From Verrucomicrobiia bacterium (GTDB lineage: Bacteria; Verrucomicrobiota; Verrucomicrobiia; Verrucomicrobiales; DEV007), in the NCBI GenBank assembly GCA_020439995.1, contig JAGROY010000031.1:1-43022 (forward strand): a stretch of DNA of 43,022 bases, given 5' to 3'. The position numbers and the translations under genes are program-made. The notes below the pieces were generated by a model. The model was not told where the DNA came from. It saw only the letters and a program-made list of their open reading frames with translations, and made no database searches. The first letter of the stretch is position 1. The number at the start of each line of letters is the position of its first letter. This document shows positions 1 to 8,841 of this stretch, in pieces.

Positions 1-2
1 CG

Positions 3-1199
3 GCCAAAGTTCTCTGGCGGGCACCGGTGAGTTGGGGCTACGCCGGGCCGGCGGTTGCGAATGGGAAAGCCTACGTTCCAGATTTCGTGATGGCCGAGGG
101 TGCGTTCGACGGAACATCGCAGGGAGGCCCGCCCCGCCAGGGTATCGAACGCATTCTCTGCCTCGATGCCGAGACCGGGAAGCTCGTCTGGAAGCACGAG
201 TATGAAGTCACTTATACGGTGTCCTATCCGGGAGGACCACGTGTGACACCTACGGTTGCAGAGGGTCGCCTCTACTATCAGGGCACGATGGGACATTTCT
301 TCTGCCTTGATGCCATGACCGGGGACGTGGTGTGGCAGCGCGACATCTGCAGGGAATACGAATGCCAGCCGCCGCGCTGGGGCTACGCGTCCCATCCCCT
401 GGTGCACGGCGGTCTGGTCTACACAGTGGCGGGAGGGGACGATCAGGTCTTGCTGGCCTTAGATAAAATGACCGGCAAGGAGAAATGGAAGGCGCTTAGT
501 TCGGAGGAGGCCGGCTACTGCCCGCCTCGGATCGTCAAACACGGTGGAGTGGAACAATTGATGTTCTGGTATCCCGAAGCAGTCGTCTCCTTAAACCCGA
601 ACAGTGGGAGCACGTACTGGTCTGTGGAGCTCAAGCCAGTCTACAGTATTTCCCGCATGGCACCGCAGCTGCTGGGAAACAAACTTTTCACCTCAGGGCC
701 GGGCAAGAATGTAGCTGTCATGCTGGAACTTGACGATCAAAAGCCCGGCGCAACGGAACTTTGGCGAGGTGGCATCGACAAAGCTGTCTACCCGCTCAAC
801 GCGCCCCCGCACATGAGAGACGGGGTCATCTATGGCGTCGACAGCGAAACCAGTGTCTTGATTGCAGTTTCCATGGAAAACGGCGAACGCCTCTGGGAAA
901 CGACCGCGCCAAGCCTCGCGCCAGATGCCTCGAAGAAGTCACGCCACGGCACCGCCTTCCTCGTCTACCATGAGACTAACAGGCAGTTCTGGATCTTCGG
1001 TGAAATGGGCGACCTCATCCTCGCTGAACTTTCTGCGGAAGGATACAAAGAGCTGGGCCGCCAACACATCCTCGAACCCACCAACGGCGCCTGGGGCCGC
1101 GAAGTGGTGTGGACTCATCCGGCATTTGCCAGCAAGTCCATCTTTGTGCGCAACGACAAAGAGCTGATTCGGGTCGATCTGTCGGAGCAACGTGGCTAG
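3..1199 (+). CDS. PQQ-like beta-propeller protein, 5' truncated by window edge
   Basis: The frame is open from base 3, so the true start lies upstream of the window; the GTG at 27 is internal. The 398 visible residues contain repeated propeller blades ending in an aspartate or asparagine, a glycine turn and a tryptophan: DAETGKLVW, DAMTGDVVW, DKMTGKEKW, NPNSGSTYW and SMENGERLW. This is the PQQ-repeat/BamB-like pattern. Such proteins are usually periplasmic or secreted and act as quinoprotein dehydrogenases or as scaffolds. No cofactor or catalytic residue can be assigned here, so an enzymatic role is unproven. The gene ends at TAG and is followed by 146 bases without a clear gene before the next CDS on the same strand. 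Confidence 0.85.
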   Translation, partial: AKVLWRAPVSWGYAGPAVANGKAYVPDFVMAEGAFDGTSQGGPPRQGIERILCLDAETGKLVWKHEYEVTYTVSYPGGPRVTPTVAEGRLYYQGTMGHFFCLDAMTGDVVWQRDICREYECQPPRWGYASHPLVHGGLVYTVAGGDDQVLLALDKMTGKEKWKALSSEEAGYCPPRIVKHGGVEQLMFWYPEAVVSLNPNSGSTYWSVELKPVYSISRMAPQLLGNKLFTSGPGKNVAVMLELDDQKPGATELWRGGIDKAVYPLNAPPHMRDGVIYGVDSETSVLIAVSMENGERLWETTAPSLAPDASKKSRHGTAFLVYHETNRQFWIFGEMGDLILAELSAEGYKELGRQHILEPTNGAWGREVVWTHPAFASKSIFVRNDKELIRVDLSEQRG

Positions 1200-1345
1200 A
1201 GCTGATGCGGCGAGATCCGAAATCATGGTTCGATGCCTCTTCTTCCCGACTAGGTAATGCCTTTTCTTTTGCGCCTTGGCAGCGCTACTAAGCCTAGCGA
1301 CAACTTGCTGTTGAAAATGGGATACAGCCGTTAGAGAATGAACGA

Positions 1346-2476
1346 ATGAAAGCGTTCCTCATCTCAATTCTCACGGCATCGCTCATTTCTATTGCTGCCG
1401 CCCAGTTTCTACAAGCGGATCTCGCCAAGGTTCCGATCGGCAAGCTGATTGCGAATCTTGAGAAGCAGGTGAAAGCCAAGCCGGACGATGCGGAACTGTT
1501 GCAACATTTGGCGCGTGCCCATGGCATGGCTTTCGCGAAGAACCTCGCTGACGACGACAAAGTGGAGCAGGCGAAGGCAGACAAGAAACTGTGGTTCGGC
1601 TACGAGCCGGATTTTGTGCCTTATGCCAAGGCGACGAAAGAGGGCGAAGCCGTCGCCGAGGTAGCCAGGGCGCATCTCGCCAGCGCGATTGCGGCTTATG
1701 AGAAAGCGCTGAAGATTAAGAAAGACGATGCCACGCTCCTTCTGGGCTATGGCTGGTGCTTGGAGCAGTCTGGGAAAAAGGTTGAGGCTATCAAGGCTTA
1801 CCGCGGTGCCGTTGCAGGTTTCTGGAAGAAGGACAAAGATATGGATGGCACCTTCGGCCCTGTCGGCACAGTGGAAGCAGCGGGTTATCTGCTTCCGCTG
1901 CTCGACGCGAAAAAGGACGCAGCCGAGATCGCTGATTTGAATCAGAAGAAAGCCAGGATCGAAGGACTTCCCCGCGCTATTACGCCGATCGCCATCGGAT
2001 TGTCGCCAGGTGCAACTCTTGCGGATGTCGAGGCACCAGATCTCACGGTAGACTTCGATGCAGATGGAAGTGGACGACGCATCCCATGGAGCTGGATTTC
2101 ACCAGATGCCGCATGGTTGGTTTACGATAATAACGGAACAGGGCAGATCGACTCCGCCATTCAGTTCTTTGGCAACCGCACATTCATGCTCTTTTTCGAA
2201 GACGGCTACGCAGCCATGCGCGTTCTCGATGCGGATGCTGACGGGCAACTCAGCGGCACGGAGCTTCAGGGGCTCGCCCTCTGGCAGGATCAGAACAGCA
2301 ATGGAGTGAGCGACGCCGGTGAAGTGAAGTCGCTCACGGAGCACGGCATCATGAGCCTGTCTGCAAAACCACAGCGCCACACCAGCGGCATCTCCTTTGC
2401 TCCCGAAGGTGTGCGCTTCGAAGACGGGCGAGTTGCTCCATCGTTCGATGTTCTGTTACAGCAGCGACAACAGTAG
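1346..2476 (+). CDS. Secreted TPR-like / EF-hand calcium-binding protein
   Basis: The 376-aa product starts with a clear Sec signal peptide (hydrophobic core, probable cleavage after SIAAA near residue 19). Residues about 25-170 are alanine- and lysine-rich helices resembling TPR units, including IAAYEKALKIKKDDATLLLG. The C-terminal half has four EF-hand-like calcium loops near residues 234 (DFDADGSG), 260 (DNNGTGQI), 295 (DADADGQLSGTE) and 314 (DQNSNGVSDAGE). The last two match the dockerin/EF-hand DxDxDG pattern well. It is probably a periplasmic or extracellular calcium-binding protein of unknown partner. The start was chosen because it directly precedes the signal peptide; the ATG 9 bases upstream runs into a stop. 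Confidence 0.8.
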   Translation: MKAFLISILTASLISIAAAQFLQADLAKVPIGKLIANLEKQVKAKPDDAELLQHLARAHGMAFAKNLADDDKVEQAKADKKLWFGYEPDFVPYAKATKEGEAVAEVARAHLASAIAAYEKALKIKKDDATLLLGYGWCLEQSGKKVEAIKAYRGAVAGFWKKDKDMDGTFGPVGTVEAAGYLLPLLDAKKDAAEIADLNQKKARIEGLPRAITPIAIGLSPGATLADVEAPDLTVDFDADGSGRRIPWSWISPDAAWLVYDNNGTGQIDSAIQFFGNRTFMLFFEDGYAAMRVLDADADGQLSGTELQGLALWQDQNSNGVSDAGEVKSLTEHGIMSLSAKPQRHTSGISFAPEGVRFEDGRVAPSFDVLLQQRQQ

Positions 2477-2482
2477 AGGGCC

Positions 2483-2500
2483 AATGTTTCAGCAAACATT
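2483..2500. terminator. Hairpin between convergent genes
   Basis: AATGTTT and AAACATT form a perfect 7-bp stem around a CAGC loop. The stem sits in the 30-base gap between two convergent stop codons, and GGCC/GGCC flanks can extend it. There is no T-tract on either side, so a bidirectional terminator is inferred from position only. Confidence 0.5.
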
Positions 2501-2506
2501 CCAGGC

Positions 2507-3805
2507 CTATCCCAGTTCCGAGTAGAAGTGCTTAATCTTGCCGGATGCGGGGCGGTTGAGGTGGGGGACGCGTTGGACGGTTACGGTGAGACCGGGCTCG
2601 AGGTAACGGGTGGTTTCGGCCTGGATAGTGGCCAGTTCTTCGGCAGTGAGATCGCGATCTGCGACGACGTCGAGGACGAAGGTGTCGAGGGCCGTCTGGC
2701 GAATGATGAATTCGCGCAGGGCACCGCTGCGTTCGAGGATGCTGCGGGAAATATAGTAAAATGTTAGACCAGCGGCACGCCTGCCACTGGGCAGGACAAT
2801 GGTGTCGTTCACTCTGCCATCAAGCCGGACGAGACAGCGGTATTTTCCATCGATGCGATCACTGGTAAGCTGTGCGACATCTCCGATGCGGTAGCGAATG
2901 ATGGGGAACGCGTAGTTGTGCAGGGACGTGGCCAGGAGGTCTCCAGTTTCGGTCGTTTCGAGGTAGGCGATTTCCTCGGACAGGATCCAGTGACCCGCTG
3001 CGTCTTCGAAGGCCATGATGCTCATTTCGGATGCACCGTATTCATTGACCACTGGAATTCCAAAGGCTTCCTCCATCAGTGCGCGGTCTTCTGGAGTGCA
3101 GACTTCGGAGGTGACCATGCACAATTTCAATGAGGGGCAAAGGCCGCGCACGTTCACCTTTTCCCGCAGGCAGTAGCGGGCGAACAGAACCACGGACAAC
3201 GTGTAGCCGTAGATGTACTCGAAGCGGGTGCGGGCGAACGTTTTCACAAAGTCGGCCATGGCGGCATCAGACAAGTCAAAAACGGGGAATCGCACGCGAT
3301 TCATCAGCCGGTCCTTCAGTTTCTCCTTTGCGTAGCCGATGCGATCGAGCGGGATCCCGTAAAATCGAGCCTGCTTGGAGTCGAGCGTCAGCCCGTGCAG
3401 AGCGTAGCGGTGCTTGATCAGTGCCCAGGCGAGCGCGTGGCAAGGGCGGTCTTTTGCGTAGGTGAACGGATGACCGGACGAGCCGGAGGTATTCGCCGTG
3501 TAGACATCGTCGGGCGAAAAGGGCTGCGCCAGCACTTCGGGCAAATCGCGCTGATAGTGCGCCTTTTCCATGATGGGCAGCGAATCCCAGCGATCCAGAG
3601 AGACGGGCGTGTCACCAGCTAGTTCCTTATAGAACGGATTATGCTTCTGGTGGTGCCCCACGATGGCCAGCCGCTGCTGGTTTTGCCAGTCGACGAATTC
3701 ATCTCCCTGCCGCGCCTGAATCGTGCGCAACTCTGCCTCCGCCTCCTGGAATCGAAATCTCTGGAGGCGAAGTACGGTTTCAAATCTGCTGAATTTGTGG
3801 GGCAT
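2507..3805 (-). CDS. Phenylacetate-CoA ligase-like (PaaK/CapK family) adenylate-forming enzyme
   Basis: The 432-aa protein has the hallmarks of the PaaK/CapK branch of adenylate-forming enzymes. These are the P-loop-like TSGSSGHPF (residues 106-114), the adenine-site NEYGASE (254-260), RYRIGD (304-309) and GRVNDTI (330-336), followed by a small C-terminal domain. Family members activate a carboxylic acid as an acyl-AMP and often pass it to CoA; CapK-like members are linked to capsule or polysaccharide synthesis. The substrate cannot be read from the sequence. It is a single gene convergent with the EF-hand protein, about 180 bases from the divergent ExbB-like gene. Confidence 0.85.
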   Translation of the reverse strand: MPHKFSRFETVLRLQRFRFQEAEAELRTIQARQGDEFVDWQNQQRLAIVGHHQKHNPFYKELAGDTPVSLDRWDSLPIMEKAHYQRDLPEVLAQPFSPDDVYTANTSGSSGHPFTYAKDRPCHALAWALIKHRYALHGLTLDSKQARFYGIPLDRIGYAKEKLKDRLMNRVRFPVFDLSDAAMADFVKTFARTRFEYIYGYTLSVVLFARYCLREKVNVRGLCPSLKLCMVTSEVCTPEDRALMEEAFGIPVVNEYGASEMSIMAFEDAAGHWILSEEIAYLETTETGDLLATSLHNYAFPIIRYRIGDVAQLTSDRIDGKYRCLVRLDGRVNDTIVLPSGRRAAGLTFYYISRSILERSGALREFIIRQTALDTFVLDVVADRDLTAEELATIQAETTRYLEPGLTVTVQRVPHLNRPASGKIKHFYSELG

Positions 3806-3943
3806 CGAATTGGGGAGCCTTTGTCACGCCTTATCCAGCCGATGGCAAGTTCGGCGTGGGCGTTGAAGATCAAAAGTTGCGGGGGAATTACACCGATTTG
3901 CGTTGATTATCGGCCTTTTCCGGGCCATTCTGAGAACCGGAAA

Positions 3944-3972
3944 CACTTGTGATTATGGTAATTTAATATAAT
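3944..3972 (+). promoter_or_regulatory. Sigma-70-like promoter of the ExbB/ExbD cluster
   Basis: A perfect TATAAT (3967-3972) lies in an AT-rich stretch, 17 bases after CACTTG (3944-3949), a weak -35 box. Transcription would begin about 6-8 bases downstream, leaving a leader of only some 10 bases before the ATG at 3988. The mRNA would therefore be nearly leaderless, which fits the absence of an upstream ribosome-binding site. Confidence 0.5.
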
Positions 3973-3987
3973 TTAAGATTCGCACGT

Positions 3988-4674
3988 ATGTATGATCTGA
4001 TAACGAAAGGAGGCTCCCTCATTTACCTGCTGCTAGGCTGTAGCCTCCTTTCAATGGCAATTTTTACTGAGCGATTCCTGCACTTTCACCGTTGTTCGAT
4101 CCATGTGGGCGAATTCCTGCAAGGATTATCAAATCTGGTGCAGAAGAAGAAATTTGGCGAGGCCCTGCATGAGGCGGCGGGAACTCCCGGGCCGGTCGCC
4201 AGGGTAATCCATGCCGCTCTCCGCCGTCACTATGCGTCGCGTTCTGAACTCAAGGACATCGTGCAAGAGGCTGGGCAGCTGGAAGTTCCAAAGTTAGAGC
4301 GCTATCTGTCGGTGCTGCTGACAATCGCTTACGTTGCACCGCTGATCGGCCTTCTAGGCACCGTGATTGGGCTGATTCAGACTTTTGTTCACGTCACTGG
4401 CGGCAATGGATTTGCATCGCCTGCTCTGCTGTCGAAGGGGATTTACGAGGCCTTGATCACTTCTGCAGTGGGACTTGCGGTGGCAGTGCCGACCTACATC
4501 CTTTACTCCTACCTCGCTGCCCATGCGAAGACGCTCATGCACGACATGGAACGTGCAGGAATCGAAGTGGTGAATCTACTGGTGGACAGCCGTGACGACC
4601 GCGATATCATTTCCATTGCTGAGGCGAGCGAAGGCAAGCCTGCGAAGAAGTCTTCGCGCGAATCACTTTCGTGA
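3988..4674 (+). CDS. MotA/TolQ/ExbB proton channel family protein
   Basis: The 228-aa protein has the TolQ/ExbB layout: a first membrane helix at residues about 10-28, a long cytoplasmic segment, and two closely spaced helices at about 107-130 and 150-178. The conserved region IAYVAPLIGLLGTVIGLIQTF is typical. ExbB/TolQ forms the inner-membrane proton channel that powers TonB-dependent transport or Tol-Pal function together with ExbD/TolR. That partner is encoded 61 bases downstream, with a TonB-like protein after it. The ATG is preceded by no Shine-Dalgarno, but a strong one (AAAGGAGG) lies just inside the coding region; the ATG is kept because the N-terminus from there matches the family. 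Confidence 0.9.
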   Translation: MYDLITKGGSLIYLLLGCSLLSMAIFTERFLHFHRCSIHVGEFLQGLSNLVQKKKFGEALHEAAGTPGPVARVIHAALRRHYASRSELKDIVQEAGQLEVPKLERYLSVLLTIAYVAPLIGLLGTVIGLIQTFVHVTGGNGFASPALLSKGIYEALITSAVGLAVAVPTYILYSYLAAHAKTLMHDMERAGIEVVNLLVDSRDDRDIISIAEASEGKPAKKSSRESLS

Positions 4675-4735
4675 GCCATTGGCATTTTAGCAGTTACAAG
4701 AGTTCCCGGTGGGCTCTATGCTTTAAAGAACATCG

Positions 4736-5149
4736 ATGAAGCTCGAAAGCACACTTCAGAATCGGGTCGGGCTCTTGCATCTCACCCCGATGCTGGACAC
4801 GGTGATGCTACTGCTGATCTTCGTTTTGATCGGAGGCAGTTATGTGCTGCATTCGGGGATCGAAGTAGATGTGCCTGTTTCGAGTTCCGTTTTGCCGATC
4901 CAGCCGGGGGCGCACATCGTAACCCTGGCACCAGACATGGGTGGCGGGGCGCAGGTGATGCTCAACGGGGATCTGGTAACCATGCCGGAGCTGGAAATGC
5001 GGCTGGCTGAAGGCCGGTCAAGCACGCGGCAGGTGATTTTGCGCGGGGACAACCTGGCACCTTGGGGAATGGGAATCAGAATCGCTGCGATGGCCAAAGA
5101 CTACGGTTATGAGGTGGCGATTTCGACCGGGAGCCCCGATTCGCTTTAA
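4736..5149 (+). CDS. ExbD/TolR family biopolymer transport protein
   Basis: The 137-aa protein has a short cytoplasmic N-terminus, one membrane helix at about residues 16-40, and a periplasmic domain. Asp21 in TPMLDTVMLLLIF is the family's conserved proton-carrying aspartate. It should assemble with the ExbB-like product encoded just upstream to drive proton-motive-force-dependent energisation of outer-membrane processes. The downstream TonB-like gene starts three bases after its stop, indicating one transcription unit. Confidence 0.9.
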   Translation: MKLESTLQNRVGLLHLTPMLDTVMLLLIFVLIGGSYVLHSGIEVDVPVSSSVLPIQPGAHIVTLAPDMGGGAQVMLNGDLVTMPELEMRLAEGRSSTRQVILRGDNLAPWGMGIRIAAMAKDYGYEVAISTGSPDSL

Positions 5150-5152
5150 CCC

Positions 5153-5962
5153 GTGGCCGCCCGTTTGACAGAATCTGGCGGCAGCCAGACCGATCCTGGC
5201 AAAGGCCTGACTTTTGAGTGGAGTGACGGCCGCAATCAGCAGCGCCTGCGTATCGTCTTCTTTTTGATCATCGCCATCGTACTCCACGCCGGGTTCTTTT
5301 ACCTGTTCCGCGTCGTCTACCCGACCAACACACAGAGTCTGCCTATTCCCTCGCGGGTGTTGCTGCTCAGCGAGAATGATCCGGCGATGCGCGCCGTGCT
5401 GGCGGAAGTGGAGGATCGCACCGCTGCCTACGATCCGTCTCTGGAGTCATCAGTCGGCTCGGCACAGCTGAGTGACTACACCACTTATCAGCCGTCCTTC
5501 GCCGGGCATGAGCTGGAGTTGAAAGATCCCCCGGCCAATGTCACCGATCGGTTACCTTTGCCCAATGTCTTTGCCGACCCGCCGCTGCTGCCCGCGCTGA
5601 AAAAGGCACCGTTGCTTGAGCTGCCGCGGCGGCAATTACTCCCTCCTGGACCAACGAAACCCGTGCTCGCCTTCAGCGGTGATGTGGCGAAGCGCGAGCT
5701 GGTGAGCAGCCCGGATCTGGCAGGGATCTTTGCCGACAGTAGCGATGTGGTGGCCACGTTTACTCTGGCGGTCGATTCCGCAGGATGCGTTCACTCCTGC
5801 CTGCCCGACGAAGATTTCCAGGCTGACCAGTCGGAAGCACTGCGGCGCGCCGCTTTGCAGGCAAATCTCAAGGCCCTCGGCGACAGCCTTTTACGACTTC
5901 GCTTCAAACCGGAAGATACCGGCCCCGGCCTGACGTGGGGGGGCGTCACGGTGGAATGGTAG
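5153..5962 (+). CDS. TonB-like single-span membrane protein
   Basis: The 269-aa product begins at GTG three bases after the ExbD stop. It has a basic, hydrophilic N-terminus of about 30 residues, one membrane anchor (about 32-54), an extended proline-rich segment (about 125-175), and a globular C-terminal region ending in GVTVEW. This topology is that of energy-transducing TonB proteins. The C-terminal domain is divergent, and the usual YP motif is not seen. Its position after exbB- and exbD-like genes is the main reason for the assignment. It may instead serve a lineage-specific transport or secretion role. Confidence 0.6.
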   Translation: MAARLTESGGSQTDPGKGLTFEWSDGRNQQRLRIVFFLIIAIVLHAGFFYLFRVVYPTNTQSLPIPSRVLLLSENDPAMRAVLAEVEDRTAAYDPSLESSVGSAQLSDYTTYQPSFAGHELELKDPPANVTDRLPLPNVFADPPLLPALKKAPLLELPRRQLLPPGPTKPVLAFSGDVAKRELVSSPDLAGIFADSSDVVATFTLAVDSAGCVHSCLPDEDFQADQSEALRRAALQANLKALGDSLLRLRFKPEDTGPGLTWGGVTVEW

Positions 5963-5977
5963 AGCCTTCGTCTTCGT

Positions 5978-6217
5978 ATGATTCAGACCAGCCTGTCGCA
6001 ACTCATCGTGATTTACCTGCTCATGCTTCTGGTGGGCACGTTCGGTGTGTGGCTGTTACGCGATACGCTGCGGCGGCTCCGTGAGAAGCGCAACAGCCGC
6101 AATCACTTCGTCTGCCGCATTTGTGGAGTTTCATTCGTTTGCAGGGATAAACAATCATTGGTGAAATGTCCGGCCTGCGACAGCCTCAACGAACGCAGCG
6201 ATTGCCGCGAAATTTGA
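5978..6217 (+). CDS. Small membrane protein with zinc ribbon
   Basis: The 79-aa protein has one N-terminal membrane helix (about residues 6-27), a basic stretch, and a cytoplasmic domain with two cysteine pairs, CRIC and CPAC, spaced as in a zinc ribbon. It starts 16 bases after the TonB-like gene and probably belongs to the same operon. Function is unknown; a metal-binding or assembly role beside the proton channel is possible but not shown. Confidence 0.7.
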   Translation: MIQTSLSQLIVIYLLMLLVGTFGVWLLRDTLRRLREKRNSRNHFVCRICGVSFVCRDKQSLVKCPACDSLNERSDCREI

Positions 6218-6301
6218 CACTCTATTGGGAATCGGCTATTGAACCGCACTGGATTCCCGATGGACGGGAACCCCATCCATCCAGCTGAAACTGCTACTAT
6301 T

Positions 6302-7549
6302 ATGACCGATCGCAGAGTCGTTATCACGGGAATCGGAGTCGTCTCTCCACTGGGGAATGACTTGCCGACGTTCTGGGCAAATCTCATCGCCGGGAAGAGC
6401 GGAATCCGCCGCATCGAGGCATTCGACACCACCGAGTACGACTGCAAGATCGGTGGCGAAGTCGTTGACTACGATGCTGAGAAATATTTCAAGGTGCCAA
6501 AAGACGCGCGCCGCACTGATCGCTACGTTTTGCTGGCGATGGGTGCCTCCAAGATGGCGTGGGAGCAGTCTGGACTGGGTGAAAGCGGCTTTGATCCCGA
6601 TCGCGTGGGAGCGATGGTCGGCAGCGGCATCGGTGGTCTGGCCTACCTGGAAGCTAACCACACCAATCTCATCACCAAGAGCCCCAAGCGCGTGTCGCCG
6701 TTCACCATTCCAATGATGATCAGCAACATCGGTACGGGCATCGTGTCTATGGAGCTAGGGCTTTGCGGCCCTAACATGAGCATCGTCACCGCCTGCGCCA
6801 CGGCGAACAACAACATCGGCGAAGCTTGGCGCATCATTAAGTTCGGCGATGCCGACGCCTTTGTCGCCGGTGGAGCTGAGGCCTCGATCCTGCCGATGGG
6901 CCTCGCCGGATTCGGCAACATGAAAGCGCTCAGCACTCGCAACGACGAACCTGAGCGCGCATCGCGTCCATTCGACATCGGACGCGATGGCTTCGTCATG
7001 GGTGAGGGAGCGGGCGTCGTCGTGATCGAGGAACTTGAGCACGCGAAGAAGCGTGGTGCTAACATCCTGTGCGAACTCGTCGGCTACGGTGTTTCAGCCG
7101 ATGCTCACCACTTAACCGCACCGCACCCGGAAGGCACGGGCGCAAGCAAGTGTATGGACATGGCACTGCGCCACGCGAAGCTCAATCCTGAGCAGATCGG
7201 CTACGTCAATGCCCACGGCACGTCCACCGGACAGGGCGATATCTGTGAAACCCTCGCGATTAAGCGCACGTTCGGCAGCTACGCAAAGGACGGGCTGATC
7301 GTAAGCTCCACCAAATCGATGACCGGTCACCTGCTGGGTGCCGCCGGCGGCGTCGAACTCGCTGCCTGTATCATGGCGATGCAGGAAGGCATCATTCCAC
7401 CCACCATCAATCTGGAAGACCAGGATCCGGCCTGTGATCTCGACTACGTCCCTAACACTGCCAGAGAAGTGGCCATTACCTCAGCCGTGAGCAATTCCTT
7501 CGGCTTCGGCGGCCACAATGCGAGCGTTGTGATCAAGAAGTTCTCCTGA
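6302..7549 (+). CDS. fabF: Beta-ketoacyl-ACP synthase II
   Basis: The enzyme elongates fatty acids by condensing malonyl-ACP with acyl-ACP in the cytoplasm. The 415-aa product has the thiolase-fold active site: Cys165 in VTACATANNN, His305 in NAHGTSTGQGD and His343 in SMTGHLLGAAG, close to their positions in the well-studied enteric FabF. The frame is open further upstream (a TTG at 6239 and an ATG at 6260). The ATG at 6302 is preferred because MTDRRVVITGIGVVSPLG is the normal family N-terminus and gives the normal length. It follows the zinc-ribbon gene by 84 bases. Confidence 0.93.
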   Translation: MTDRRVVITGIGVVSPLGNDLPTFWANLIAGKSGIRRIEAFDTTEYDCKIGGEVVDYDAEKYFKVPKDARRTDRYVLLAMGASKMAWEQSGLGESGFDPDRVGAMVGSGIGGLAYLEANHTNLITKSPKRVSPFTIPMMISNIGTGIVSMELGLCGPNMSIVTACATANNNIGEAWRIIKFGDADAFVAGGAEASILPMGLAGFGNMKALSTRNDEPERASRPFDIGRDGFVMGEGAGVVVIEELEHAKKRGANILCELVGYGVSADAHHLTAPHPEGTGASKCMDMALRHAKLNPEQIGYVNAHGTSTGQGDICETLAIKRTFGSYAKDGLIVSSTKSMTGHLLGAAGGVELAACIMAMQEGIIPPTINLEDQDPACDLDYVPNTAREVAITSAVSNSFGFGGHNASVVIKKFS

Positions 7550-7594
7550 GGGTTGATCTTCCCGCTAATACCAGGCGCAGCCGGGGCGAAGAAG

Positions 7595-7639
7595 GCTCTA
7601 CTTCAGGATTTTACTCGGTAGCTACATGTAGAGTAGAGC
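7595..7639. repeat. Inverted repeat between convergent genes
   Basis: GCTCTACT (7595-7602) pairs with AGTAGAGC (7632-7639). The loop contains a perfect 10-bp palindrome CTACATGTAG (7622-7631). It lies between the convergent fabF and FGE genes, so a terminator is possible, but the loop is long and there is no T-tract. Confidence 0.35.
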
Positions 7640-7676
7640 TTCGGAGATTCATTACAACCGTTGTTCGGCTCCTCTT

Positions 7677-8756
7677 CTACTCCGCGTCTTTCACGCAGCG
7701 GAAGCCAGTGTGATTGCTTGAGCTGTCCAGCGTTGTCGTCTGCCGCGCACTGGGCCGGTAACCGGAACAGTAGCAGTCGTTGCACAGGAAGGAGCCGCCT
7801 CTGATGACTTTGTTAGGTTCACTGCCGCCTTGGCGGTCGTCGCTGCTGCGCGGGCCCTGCGGATCTTTTGCCGGGCTCCACTGGTAGTAGTCGGCCTTGT
7901 ACCAATCATTGACGAACTCCCACACATTGCCAGACATATCATAGAGCCCGAAACCGTTCGCTGGAAATGCCTTTACCGGTGACGCACCGATGTAACCATC
8001 TTCTCCAGTGTCGTTCTTGGGGAAATCGCCCTGGTAAATATTCGACATCCACTTGCCCTCGGGATGCATCTCGTTGCCCCAGACGAAGATTTGCCCGTTC
8101 ATTCCGCCGCGTGCCGCGAATTCCCATTCGGCCTCCGTTGGCAGGCGCTTTCCTGCCCACTTGGTGTAAGCGACCGCATCATCCCAGGTGATGCAAACCA
8201 CCGGATAGTCGTCTTTTCCTTCGATGCTGCTGCCCGGGCCGTCAGGAGTTTTCCAGCTGGCACCGTGCTTGTATTCCCACCACTGCAGGTGTTGTTGCAG
8301 GTCTACGGTGTCGCACGGTTTGAAATGGTTGGCACCGGCTTTCAGATCTGCCGGATCGATGTACTGCCGCAGATCTTCCGGGAACTCGTCCAGGGTTGGA
8401 GTTTTTTCAGCGCGGGTAACGTAGCCAGTGGCATCGACAAATGCGCGGAACTGGGCATTCGTTACCTCCGTCTCATCCATCCAGAATCCCTTCACCTCGA
8501 CCACGTGTTCGGGCCGTTCGTCCGGCTTTGCAAATGACGAGGAGCTGCCCATCGTAAATTTGCCTCCCGGGATCCACTTCATGCCGGCTGGCGCTTCGGC
8601 AGCAGGCTGCGGTTGCCCGTTGCCCGCGGTGGCGTCCTCCTCGTCACGGCAGCCGGTGAAAAATGCTGTGGCCACCACGCCGGACACCATGAGTGGGTAG
8701 CGGATCGCTGCAAAGAGACGGGCGAGCAAAGGGCGACTGCGTTGCGAGGATTTCAT
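7677..8756 (-). CDS. Formylglycine-generating enzyme (sulfatase-modifying factor), lipoprotein
   Basis: This enzyme oxidises a cysteine in the CxPxR motif of sulfatases to formylglycine. The 359-aa product has a signal region ending in FFTGC, consistent with a lipoprotein although the lipobox is imperfect. The FGE-sulfatase domain starts at GMKWIPGGKFTMGSS and ends in the GFRC signature. The catalytic cysteine pair is present: Cys325 and Cys330 in FLCNDCYCSGYRPSAR align with the two copper-binding active-site cysteines of human FGE. It is therefore more than a generic SUMF1-fold protein. ATG at 8756 is favoured over the TTG at 8774, with GGTGG just upstream. A likely client is the sulfatase at 24002-25462. 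Confidence 0.88.
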   Translation of the reverse strand: MKSSQRSRPLLARLFAAIRYPLMVSGVVATAFFTGCRDEEDATAGNGQPQPAAEAPAGMKWIPGGKFTMGSSSSFAKPDERPEHVVEVKGFWMDETEVTNAQFRAFVDATGYVTRAEKTPTLDEFPEDLRQYIDPADLKAGANHFKPCDTVDLQQHLQWWEYKHGASWKTPDGPGSSIEGKDDYPVVCITWDDAVAYTKWAGKRLPTEAEWEFAARGGMNGQIFVWGNEMHPEGKWMSNIYQGDFPKNDTGEDGYIGASPVKAFPANGFGLYDMSGNVWEFVNDWYKADYYQWSPAKDPQGPRSSDDRQGGSEPNKVIRGGSFLCNDCYCSGYRPSARQTTTLDSSSNHTGFRCVKDAE

Positions 8757-8841
8757 CGGGCCACCATAGCGCAAGCGGACTCCATTCCCAACCTCGAAAA
8801 CGGCGTGGCAATGTCCCCGACACCGGATATACTCTCAACCA

